This document shows positions 8,441-16,194 of a stretch of 64,000 nucleotides of DNA, piece by piece. The position numbers and the translations under genes were made by a program. Each line of letters starts with the position of its first letter. Positions within the stretch are counted from its first letter, which is position 1. The notes below the pieces were generated by a model. It was not told the DNA's origin. It saw only the letters and a list, made by a program, of their open reading frames with translations, and searched no databases. The stretch is from positions 247,327-311,326 of the forward strand of contig NZ_KB900623.1 of NCBI RefSeq assembly GCF_000379025.1. The letters run 5' to 3'. Source of the stretch: Orenia marismortui DSM 5156 (GTDB lineage: Bacteria; Bacillota; Halanaerobiia; Halobacteroidales; Halobacteroidaceae).

Positions 8441-9673
8441 GTGGATAAGCAATTCAAATATAAGGCTCATGATTCACAAGGAAATAATAAGTCTGGTCTA
8501 ATTAAAGCTAATAATAAACAAGAAGCAGTCCAAAAGTTGAAGAAGTTATCATTATTGCCAATAAGCGTTAAAGTAGAAAAGAGTAATTTCACTTTGAAAA
8601 AATATATCGGTAAACTAAATTCAATTGATATTATTGCTACTAAAGTTGGATATAAGGATAAATACTTATTCTGTCGACAACTATCTTCAATGCTCAGGTC
8701 TGGAATTCCGATAGTGCAAGGGCTTAATTCCTTAGCTCAGCAGGCAAAGAATCCAACTTTAAAAAAGGCTATTGAAGATATTACTATAGAAATCGAAAAA
8801 GGAAGAAGCTTATCAAATGCGTTGAAGAAATATTCATCAATTTTTTCAGGTTACTTTATTAAGTTGGTTGAGGTGGGAGAGACAGGAGGTTTCTTAGAAG
8901 AGACTTTATCTAACTTATCAGATTATTATAAGAGAGAAAATGAAAAGAAAAAAGAAATAATATCTAATATTAGTTATCCAGTTATAACTATGGGAGCTTC
9001 TATAGTAGTTCTAATCTTATTAATGGTCAAAGTGCTACCAAATTTTATAAAGACTTTTAAAAAGTTAGATGTAGAATTACCTTTACCTACTAAGATATTA
9101 TTGAATTTAAGTAATTTGATGTCAAATTATTGGTGGCTACTACTAATTACTATAATTTCTTTGATAGCAGCTATTTATTATGCTTATCAAAGTCAGAAAG
9201 GTAGAAGGTTTATTGATTCGGTCTTATTAAAGATACCTATTTTAAAATCTTTTATTACTGAGAATTCTTTGATATTATTTGCTAGAAATTTAAGCTTACT
9301 AGAAAGAAGTGGAGTTGCTTTCTTACAGAGTATGCAGATTGTTAATCAGAATATCAGTAATATTATTATTCAAGAAAGATTAGAAAGAGCTAGATTAAGA
9401 ATCAAAGATGGTATTAATATTACCTCAGCAATTAGAGAACAACAGGTTTTTCCTGATATAGCATTACAAATGATACAGACAGGTGAACAGACCGGGGAGC
9501 TTGATGATAAATTAAAAGATATAGTTGACTTTTATGAAGATGAAGTAGAAGAAAAATTCTCTAGAATGGTATCTTTATTAGAGCCAGCCTTAATTATCTT
9601 TTTAACAGTAGTAATTGGTGGAATTGTAGCTTCGGTTATTTTACCTATCTTTAAGATGTCGCAAGGTTATTAA
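8441..9673 (+). CDS. pilC: Type IV pilus inner-membrane platform protein PilC
   Basis: PilC is the inner-membrane platform on which PilB acts. The 410-residue length and two repeated GspF-type domains (starting near residues 70 and 275, each with a CRQLSSMLRSG-like or ARNLSLLERSG opening) are typical. Three or four hydrophobic segments are present, the last near the C-terminus. GTG 8441 is preceded by AAAGGAGG at good spacing. It follows pilB by 34 bases. Confidence 0.96.
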   Translation: MDKQFKYKAHDSQGNNKSGLIKANNKQEAVQKLKKLSLLPISVKVEKSNFTLKKYIGKLNSIDIIATKVGYKDKYLFCRQLSSMLRSGIPIVQGLNSLAQQAKNPTLKKAIEDITIEIEKGRSLSNALKKYSSIFSGYFIKLVEVGETGGFLEETLSNLSDYYKRENEKKKEIISNISYPVITMGASIVVLILLMVKVLPNFIKTFKKLDVELPLPTKILLNLSNLMSNYWWLLLITIISLIAAIYYAYQSQKGRRFIDSVLLKIPILKSFITENSLILFARNLSLLERSGVAFLQSMQIVNQNISNIIIQERLERARLRIKDGINITSAIREQQVFPDIALQMIQTGEQTGELDDKLKDIVDFYEDEVEEKFSRMVSLLEPALIIFLTVVIGGIVASVILPIFKMSQGY

Positions 9674-9804
9674 TAGTTAACTATTTTTTGAAAGGTGGTG
9701 GTAGTAGATCAAATCAATTGGTCAAAACCTTAAATTATAAATCACAAACATAAGTTGTTTAACAGCTTATAAATAAAATCATATTAAATAAAGGAGGAAG
9801 AAAG

Positions 9805-10251
9805 ATGAGAAGATTATTAAAGGAAGATGGATTTACTTTATTAGAGTTATTAGTTGTAATTGCAGTAATTGGTATCTTAGCTGCAATAGTAATGCCACAG
9901 GTTACTGGGGTGCAAGATGATGCACAGTTAAATAGTGCTAAGGCAAGTTTAGCAAATATCCAAACTGCTTTGGAAAAGTATAAGGTGGATAATGGAGAAT
10001 ATCCAACAGAAAGTGATGTATGGAATGATACAGATGCTGCAACTGCTGGTATAGGAGTTGATGGTGATGATTTTGTATATGAAACTAATAATCAAGATGA
10101 TTATCTAGTGTATTATGATGATACTTTTGATGCAGATGAAGATGGAACTGCAGGATATCTTTATATTGATTCTGGTTCTTCTAAGATTCAAGAGTTAGAT
10201 GATACTGATGATGATAGTGATAATGTACAAGATAATGTGCCTACTTTATAG
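9805..10251 (+). CDS. pilA: Major type IV pilin / GspG-like prepilin
   Basis: The prepilin peptide is short and basic (MRRLLKEDG), cut before FTLLELLVVIAVIGILAA, with the conserved Glu5. The mature body of about 139 residues is small and acidic. The C-terminal third is dominated by Asp (DDTDDDSDNVQD) and could bind calcium, as in GspG-type pseudopilins, or suit a salt-rich setting. It has its own strong ribosome site (AAAGGAGGA) and sits after a 131-base gap, with a stem-loop behind it. Both suggest higher expression than its neighbours, as expected for a major pilin. Confidence 0.92.
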   Translation: MRRLLKEDGFTLLELLVVIAVIGILAAIVMPQVTGVQDDAQLNSAKASLANIQTALEKYKVDNGEYPTESDVWNDTDAATAGIGVDGDDFVYETNNQDDYLVYYDDTFDADEDGTAGYLYIDSGSSKIQELDDTDDDSDNVQDNVPTL

Positions 10252-10268
10252 CATTAGGTTCAAATAAA

Positions 10269-10300
10269 TAATAATGGGTAAATATATTTGCCCATTATTA
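10269..10300 (+). terminator. Stem-loop after the major pilin gene
   Basis: A 14-base-pair stem with one G-U pair (10269-10282 with 10287-10300) follows the pilin stop. It lacks a T-run, so it is better seen as a partial terminator or an RNA-stabilising 3' hairpin that lets pilA be more abundant than the minor-pilin part of the operon. Confidence 0.6.
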
Positions 10301-10409
10301 AATTTGGAATTAGGAATAGTGATAAATTAAATTAATTTATCCTTATTAGTAGTTTCAAAGAGGAAAATATACCTTATTAATTAAGTATTTGTGAAAGTGT
10401 GGTGAGCTG

Positions 10410-10814
10410 ATGGATTATAATGATGAGAAAGGTTTTACTTTATTAGAGGTGATTCTTGCTACAGCTCTTTTAGGCATAATAGGGGTTTCTTTTAGTTCTT
10501 ACTGGTCTACTAGTACTTCGGCCTTAGAGGATATTCATTTACAACGTTTAGCTAGAGAAATAGCTTACAACTCTGTAGAGCAATTGCAAAAGGCAGGAGA
10601 TAATCTAGATGAAGATGATAATTTTGATCTTATTATATATAATAGCATCAGTAAAGAGAATGAAAATTTGAAGATTGATGGTGTTAGTTTTAGTAAAGAA
10701 GTTAGTGCTAGTGATTACCAGGATGGTGTTAAGGAGATTAATATCAAGGTTAGATATAATCAGAGTCAAGTGAATTTAAGCCTATTATTAGCTGATAAAC
10801 GGGAACTGGACTAA
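10410..10814 (+). CDS. Minor type IV prepilin (PilV/GspI-like)
   Basis: The protein of 134 residues starts MDYNDEKG and is cut before FTLLEVILATALLGIIG, with Glu5 present. The soluble part is short and acidic with a C-terminal beta-rich segment (INIKVRYNQSQVNLSLLLA). Its size and place after the major pilin match the GspI/PilV type of minor pilin that primes assembly. No close subfamily can be assigned from sequence alone. GTGGTGAG precedes ATG 10410. Confidence 0.85.
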   Translation: MDYNDEKGFTLLEVILATALLGIIGVSFSSYWSTSTSALEDIHLQRLAREIAYNSVEQLQKAGDNLDEDDNFDLIIYNSISKENENLKIDGVSFSKEVSASDYQDGVKEINIKVRYNQSQVNLSLLLADKRELD

Positions 10815-10860
10815 TCTATTTAATATAATAGAGTGAAGATATCATTTTGGGGTGATTTAT

Positions 10861-12138
10861 TTGCAATTCTTTCAAGTTGAATTGAATACTGAAAAAGGAT
10901 TTACCTTATTAGAGTTAATAATGGTAATTGGGTTGATTGGATTACTGTCTACTACCTTAGGTAGCTTGATTATTGGGCAATATGATGCTTGGGATTTTAA
11001 CCTAAATCAGACTAAACTAAATGATCATAGTGAATTGATATTAGCCCATCTAGAAAAGGATATAAGAAGAACGATTGACTTTGATGAGAATAGTTTAGAA
11101 TTTAGATTAGATGTAGATGGTGATAGTGATAGTGATATAGATAAGGTGGTTAAATATCAGTTATCTGGTCAAGAGCTTATTAAATTAACTTACTTAGGTA
11201 GTGATACTTCTAATTCAATCGATAGCAGAGAAATTATTAGCGATATAGTTACTAGTATTGACTTTAATAAAATTGATGAGCAAGAATTAAAGATAAATAT
11301 AGAATTAAGTTATGAAGGACAGAGCCGTAGTATTGACAAGGAATATTATATCAGTGACCAGATCTATTTAGAAGCTAGGAATTATAGTTTGCTTTTTGAT
11401 GGAGTTGATGATTATGTAGCTGTAGATAATTTAACTTATCAAGGTGCTGATTATTCCCAGTTAAGCATTATTGCTAAGGTCAAAACTACTGACAGTAATG
11501 GAGTGATTTATAGCTTTGATAAGGATAATTATTTTAGCTTAGCAGTGGATAATGGTAGACTAAAATTTAATTATACTAAATGGGAAGAACATATCTTTTA
11601 TGATAGATTAGAGCAAGAAGCTATAATTAGTCAAAGAAATATTAATGATGGTCAAGAACATATAATAGCAGTCTCTTTTATTAATGGAGTTACCCGAATT
11701 TATATAGATGGAGTATTAGATGAAGAGAATATAGATGACTCCTTAGGTGGTTTCCTGGGCTGGTTTGATGATTTATTGGGAGGAATAATTAGTGAGCTGT
11801 TAGCATTAGATTTTAATTTAGGAAGTGGAGAATTAAGGTATGGGTTTCTTGGGGCAAGCTCCCAAGCTGATAGTTTTAATGGAGATAAAGCTAATGGAGA
11901 CTTTTTCTCTGGTAATATCTATTGGTTGCAACATTGGGATAAAGCTTTGACTAAACAGCAGATTAAGCTTTATTCTGGTATAAAGATAGATAGTGATACT
12001 TATATACAAGAAGATAGAAGCTTATCAGGACAAGAGGATGGTCTACTAGTGTATTATCCAATTAGAATCAATGACTCTATTTTGTATGATTTTGCTAATG
12101 ATAATAATGGTATAGTCTATGGAGGTCACTTTGAATAA
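10861..12138 (+). CDS. Minor prepilin (PilW/GspJ-like) fused to a LamG-like domain
   Basis: The N-terminus carries a prepilin signal cut at EKG/FTLLELIMVIGLIG, with Glu5. The next ~150 residues resemble a PilW/GspJ body. From about residue 175 a second domain begins at YSLLFDGVDDYVAVDN and continues with SIIAKVKT, HIIAVSFINGVTRIYIDGVL and IYWLQHWDKALT, the signature of a LamG/concanavalin-like jellyroll. Such domains bind sugars or proteins. TTG 10861 is preferred to GTG 10852 because GGGGTG sits 6 bases before it. The domain would be displayed at or near the pilus tip. Confidence 0.88.
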   Translation: MQFFQVELNTEKGFTLLELIMVIGLIGLLSTTLGSLIIGQYDAWDFNLNQTKLNDHSELILAHLEKDIRRTIDFDENSLEFRLDVDGDSDSDIDKVVKYQLSGQELIKLTYLGSDTSNSIDSREIISDIVTSIDFNKIDEQELKINIELSYEGQSRSIDKEYYISDQIYLEARNYSLLFDGVDDYVAVDNLTYQGADYSQLSIIAKVKTTDSNGVIYSFDKDNYFSLAVDNGRLKFNYTKWEEHIFYDRLEQEAIISQRNINDGQEHIIAVSFINGVTRIYIDGVLDEENIDDSLGGFLGWFDDLLGGIISELLALDFNLGSGELRYGFLGASSQADSFNGDKANGDFFSGNIYWLQHWDKALTKQQIKLYSGIKIDSDTYIQEDRSLSGQEDGLLVYYPIRINDSILYDFANDNNGIVYGGHFE

Positions 12139-12214
12139 TTGCATTTGATTAAGAATCTGTAAATATTGAGAGAGAATTTATCTTTACTATTTATTATTAA
12201 GTGGTGGTGATTAA

Positions 12215-13723
12215 ATGGGGCTTCAAAATTTTAAGGAAGAAGAGGGCTCGGTACTAATATTAATATTGATACTGATGTCAGTAGGGATAATTTTAATTAC
12301 TACTATGAATAATATTATCTATAATACAAGTAATCGTGTTGTTGAAGAAAATGAAAGAGATCAAGCTATACTTTTGGCAGAATCTGCTCTTGAAGTAGGA
12401 ATTAGAGAGGTGCAAAATAAGACTATTAAACTAGGTAAGGGATCTTGGTTAAGCTTAAATCATGGTGAAGGAGAATACAAAATTGATACTAAGCTTGCTG
12501 AAGGTGATTACCTAATTATTAGAGGTAGTGGTAAAATTAATGATAGGGTTAAGAGATTAATGATTAAAAGAAAGTTGAAGAAGAAAGAGATTGAGTATGA
12601 AGATTTTAGTTTTATAGAATATTTTGATGGTGTTGATGATGTTGAGGTTGTTGATGCTAATCAGATTAATTTGAGTAATGCAGCAACTATAGAGGCTTTT
12701 GTAAAGCCAGATAGTAATCTGAAATTACCTGCTATTATTTTGAGTAAGGATGGAGCTTATAATTTAGGAGTTAATTCTAATGGAGAGATATTTGTAGAGG
12801 TTTATACTACTCAAAATGCTAGAAATGCTAAGACTATAACTTTTGATACAGATATAAATCAATATGATGACTGGATACACATAGCCTTTACTTATGATGA
12901 TAATAGGAATAAAGAGCAAGCTCAGCTCTATATTAATGGTGAAGAGATAGCTTCAGCAGGTAATAGTATTAAAGGTAATTTAGTAAGTAATAACAATGAC
13001 CTAATTATAGGTGCTTGTGAAGCTACTGAATATAGTAATTATAATCAATGGCAGGGTGAGATCAAAAATATTAGAGTTTGGGATATTGCCCAAAGTAATT
13101 CTGATCTTGCAGAGAATGCCAATAAAAATATAACCGAAGAGAATACAGCAGGCGTAATTTATACCTATCCGAAGAATCAGTGGTCCATAGTTAATGGCGA
13201 TAGTAATTCTGCAGAGATAAACCTTGTAAATAACTCTACTGCAGCAGGAGGTACAGTCTTAGAAATAAAAAATCAAGGATTATACTTTAAAGATATTAAC
13301 TTAGCCTATGATGCCGATAAAATATATAGGGTAGAAGTTAGAATAAGACAAGCTGAAGATGCGAATAATGATAAGCAGAAATTTTCTATAGGTATGGAAG
13401 GATTAGATGATAGTACTAATCTTGTTAATATTAAGGGCTTTGACAGCCATGAAGGTCAGTATTATATGGTTTTAGAGAATAGTGAATTGACTGAAAGTGA
13501 TGGATGGAAAAGATTTGTAGGGTATTTTAGCGGTCGGTCTTTAGATGAAGATTATATTAATAGTACTGTTGAGAATAATCCTAGATCAGCTTCTTTATTA
13601 AGACCAATGCCTTTACATTCAGAAGTAGATTATATTCGTCCAGTATTCATTGTTAATCAAGATAATGGCAATGGTACAGCCCAAATTGATTATATCAAAA
13701 TTGAAGAACTATTAGTTAATTAG
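12215..13723 (+). CDS. PilX/GspK-like minor prepilin fused to a LamG-like domain
   Basis: The N-terminus EEEG/SVLILILILMSVGIILITTMNN matches the PilX/GspK type: cleavage after Gly, no Glu5. A conserved body segment follows (ESALEVGIREVQNK). From about residue 135 the protein has a LamG-like jellyroll (EYFDGVDDVEVVDANQ, ATIEAFVKP, WIHIAFTYDD, AQLYINGEEIA, IKNIRVWDIAQS). The last ~190 residues form another beta-rich region. At 502 residues it is far longer than ordinary PilX. It is the second LamG-bearing minor pilin in a row, so the tip complex would present two such domains. Confidence 0.87.
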   Translation: MGLQNFKEEEGSVLILILILMSVGIILITTMNNIIYNTSNRVVEENERDQAILLAESALEVGIREVQNKTIKLGKGSWLSLNHGEGEYKIDTKLAEGDYLIIRGSGKINDRVKRLMIKRKLKKKEIEYEDFSFIEYFDGVDDVEVVDANQINLSNAATIEAFVKPDSNLKLPAIILSKDGAYNLGVNSNGEIFVEVYTTQNARNAKTITFDTDINQYDDWIHIAFTYDDNRNKEQAQLYINGEEIASAGNSIKGNLVSNNNDLIIGACEATEYSNYNQWQGEIKNIRVWDIAQSNSDLAENANKNITEENTAGVIYTYPKNQWSIVNGDSNSAEINLVNNSTAAGGTVLEIKNQGLYFKDINLAYDADKIYRVEVRIRQAEDANNDKQKFSIGMEGLDDSTNLVNIKGFDSHEGQYYMVLENSELTESDGWKRFVGYFSGRSLDEDYINSTVENNPRSASLLRPMPLHSEVDYIRPVFIVNQDNGNGTAQIDYIKIEELLVN

Positions 13724-13767
13724 AGTCTTGGTTTATAAAGTATAGATCAATGATGGAGGTGGGTTAA

Positions 13768-14625
13768 TTGTTTTCACTCTTTGCTGCTAAAGGACAATTA
13801 GGTATAGATTTTGGAGATTCTATAAAAATAGCAGAGTTTAAAGACGATCACTTTAAGACAGCTGTTTATGATAAATTATCTAAAGAAGATTTAAAGGAAT
13901 TCTCAGCCCAAAAAGTTATCACTGCAATTGGTAGTGATGATGTTAAAGTTAAATTTATTCCTTTGGCTACTAAATTGAATGATTCAGAGCTAAAAGAGAT
14001 GCTAAGTCTACAATTTGAAGCTGATGATTTAGTAATACAGTATGATATAGTTGACTATCTTGATAAAAAATATGTAATAGGCTTAGCGGTAAATAAGGAT
14101 ATAGTTCAGTCAAAATTTGATCAAATTAGAGATTTGAAATTAAAGGCCAAAGTTATTGAAACAGAGTTCCATGCTAATTTAAGATTTTTATATTATCAAT
14201 ATCCAGACTTAAAAGATACGGTATCCCTTGTTGATATAGGTAGAGAGAAGACTGATCTAATAATTGCTCAACAAGGAGAACTGCTTTTCTTTAGAAAGGT
14301 AGATTTTGCTGGAAGACAGATTACTGAAAGGTTGGCAAAGATTAATCGAATTAGCTTTGCAGAAGCAGAAAAATATAAAAAAAGTGGTGTTGATAAAGAA
14401 GAACTAAAGATAATATTAGAAGAATTAAGAAGTCAAATCTACAGTTCTATTGATTATTTTCAATCTGAATATAAGGGTAGAGTATCTAAGATATTTCTAA
14501 CAGGTGGCGGAAGTAACTTTAAAGGACTCAAAAATTACTTGGAAGATCAATTAGGGATAGAAGTAGAAAGTATAGAAGATAGCCTTTTTTCTTTAGCTAA
14601 GGGCTTGGCCTTAAGAGAACTATAA
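13768..14625 (+). CDS. pilM: Type IV pilus assembly protein PilM
   Basis: PilM is an actin-like cytoplasmic protein that binds the N-terminal tail of PilN. The product begins with the phosphate-1 type motif QLGIDFGDSIKIAEF and has SLVDIGREKTDLII and FLTGGGSNFKGLKNYL, the later nucleotide-binding motifs of the actin fold. It is 285 residues, shorter than the usual ~350, mainly in the middle. TTG 13768 is preceded by GGAGGTGGG. It opens the M-N-O-P-Q part of the operon. Confidence 0.93.
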   Translation: MFSLFAAKGQLGIDFGDSIKIAEFKDDHFKTAVYDKLSKEDLKEFSAQKVITAIGSDDVKVKFIPLATKLNDSELKEMLSLQFEADDLVIQYDIVDYLDKKYVIGLAVNKDIVQSKFDQIRDLKLKAKVIETEFHANLRFLYYQYPDLKDTVSLVDIGREKTDLIIAQQGELLFFRKVDFAGRQITERLAKINRISFAEAEKYKKSGVDKEELKIILEELRSQIYSSIDYFQSEYKGRVSKIFLTGGGSNFKGLKNYLEDQLGIEVESIEDSLFSLAKGLALREL

Positions 14626-14667
14626 AGATAACTTTAGATAAGTAGCATTTAATAAAGGAGGGATGAG

Positions 14668-15192
14668 ATGATAAATTTTTTAACTGATGAATTCTTTATT
14701 ATCGAGAGAAGAAATAATATTATGTTTATAATAGCTTTATTTGTTTTGGTGATAATTACTTTTATAAGTATTAAAACCATAGACCTTTATTTAGAAGTAA
14801 AATATTTAGATAATAGAGAAAAGGTAGTCAATCAGAGAATAGCAGAATTAGATCAAAAACTTGCTAAAGTAAATGATTTAAAAACAAAAACAGCTGAAAT
14901 AGAAAAAAGGTTGTTGGAAAGAGAAGAGATGACTAAGAATACTATTTCTATTAAAAGAATATTTGAAGAATTAAGTCTGCTATCTACTCCACAGTTATAT
15001 TTTGAAAAATTGAGACTTGAAGGTGATAGATTAGATGTTTGGGGAATTGTTGGTGATATAGATTATCTATCTCTGCTTAATAGAAAGTTATATGGTTCTG
15101 ACTTACTTGATGAATTTTACTTGGATGAAATTAATAAAGGTGATAATCGGGTTCGGTTTAGGATAAAAGGCAAGTTGCAGAAAGGAGATTGA
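14668..15192 (+). CDS. pilN: Type IV pilus assembly protein PilN
   Basis: PilN has a short cytoplasmic N-terminus (MINFLTDEFFIIERRNN) that PilM would grip, one membrane helix (IMFIIALFVLVIITFISI), a coiled-coil of about 60 residues and a small ferredoxin-like C-terminal domain. This matches the 174-residue length. The N-terminus lacks the common INLLP motif, though NFL is a partial match. AAGGAGGGATGAG precedes the ATG. The stop TGA overlaps the ribosome region of pilO. Confidence 0.88.
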   Translation: MINFLTDEFFIIERRNNIMFIIALFVLVIITFISIKTIDLYLEVKYLDNREKVVNQRIAELDQKLAKVNDLKTKTAEIEKRLLEREEMTKNTISIKRIFEELSLLSTPQLYFEKLRLEGDRLDVWGIVGDIDYLSLLNRKLYGSDLLDEFYLDEINKGDNRVRFRIKGKLQKGD

Positions 15193-15194
15193 TT

Positions 15195-15683
15195 ATGCTT
15201 AAGAAGATAATTTTAGTTCTCATAGCTATTATTCTTTTAATATTTATATCTTATCGCTATGTCTATCATCCTTTAGAAGTTAAAGAGAAGAAGAAAGCCT
15301 CTCAACTTGCTCAAAGAATAAGAGTTCTTGATAATAAAAAAGCCGAATTACTAAATTTAAATGATACTGAAATAAAATATCAAAAGTTATTAGAGAAACT
15401 AAGAGCAAGGAATAATAATAGATTATTAAAGATAAATGATCTTAATAATTTTATAATTACTCTAAATCGTTCTAATCTAGTAGATAATATAGATTTTGAT
15501 CTCAAAGCTAATACTAAGTTGTTGATTAAATTCAAGTTAGCAGGAAGCTTTAAAGATATATATAAATATTTCAAAAGTATTAAATATATCTATAATACAG
15601 AAGAATTAGAAATTAATAAAGATAAAGAAAGTATAAATTTAACTGCTAATCTCGTTTTTCCTATGGAAAGGAATGATGACTAG
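15195..15683 (+). CDS. pilO: Type IV pilus assembly protein PilO
   Basis: The 162-residue product has one N-terminal membrane helix (IILVLIAIILLIFISYRYVY), a coiled coil and a ferredoxin-like end, the PilO layout. ATG 15195 is preferred over TTG 15189 because AAAGGAG lies at the right distance. PilO pairs with PilN in the periplasm to align the inner-membrane platform with the secretin. It lies 2 bases after the pilN stop. Confidence 0.85.
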   Translation: MLKKIILVLIAIILLIFISYRYVYHPLEVKEKKKASQLAQRIRVLDNKKAELLNLNDTEIKYQKLLEKLRARNNNRLLKINDLNNFIITLNRSNLVDNIDFDLKANTKLLIKFKLAGSFKDIYKYFKSIKYIYNTEELEINKDKESINLTANLVFPMERNDD

Positions 15684-16178
15684 GTGAGGAGATTAATAAT
15701 TTTAGTACTAAGTATTTTATTAGTGATTAGTTTTTACTTGTATTATCACAATCAGTGGAAGCTAAGAGATGAAGACTTGAATCACTTTAAAGAAGTTTTG
15801 GCTAAAGAAATTATTGTACCAGCAGAAAAAAGAACTGAGAAAAAGAATGATATTGAGAAAAAAGATGAAGATATACAAATTAAATCTCCATTTAACTCTA
15901 ATCTAAAGCTAGAGAAAAGAGATGATTTTCATCAAAGATCTTCACAGGATTCGATAAAACTTGGTGAAGGAAGATTAGAGATTAAGAAACCACCTTTTAG
16001 ATTAAAGGGAATATTAAAAGTTGCCAATAAAGAATTGATTAATATAGAATTTGAGAGAGAAAATCATAGGCTAAAGCTTGGAGATAGACTAGATGGATTT
16101 ACATTAATTGAAGTATTAAAGGGAGAAGTTACTTTTAAGAAAGAAGATAGATCTTTCAAATTTAAACTTGCTGAGTAA
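15684..16178 (+). CDS. PilP/GspC-like periplasmic linker protein
   Basis: The GTG start directly abuts the pilO stop. The protein of 164 residues has one N-terminal membrane helix, a charged linker of ~70 residues rich in Lys, Glu and Asp, and a C-terminal domain (PPFRLKGILKVANKELINIEFE...LKLGDRLDGFTLIEVLKGEVTF). That last part has the pattern of the HR domain of PilP and GspC, which contacts the secretin N-domains. Its place between pilO and pilQ is exactly where pilP lies. There is no lipobox, so it resembles GspC anchoring more than a PilP lipoprotein. Confidence 0.8.
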   Translation: MRRLIILVLSILLVISFYLYYHNQWKLRDEDLNHFKEVLAKEIIVPAEKRTEKKNDIEKKDEDIQIKSPFNSNLKLEKRDDFHQRSSQDSIKLGEGRLEIKKPPFRLKGILKVANKELINIEFERENHRLKLGDRLDGFTLIEVLKGEVTFKKEDRSFKFKLAE

Positions 16179-16194
16179 GGAGGGGATTTAAATT
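16177..16194 (+). promoter_or_regulatory. Ribosome site setting an ATT start for pilQ
   Basis: AAGGAGG at 16177-16183 is a full Shine-Dalgarno. The in-frame codon at ideal spacing (8 bases) is ATT at 16192. The preceding in-frame codon is a stop (16189), and the next ATG/GTG/TTG is TTG 16222, inside the signal peptide. Confidence 0.75.
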
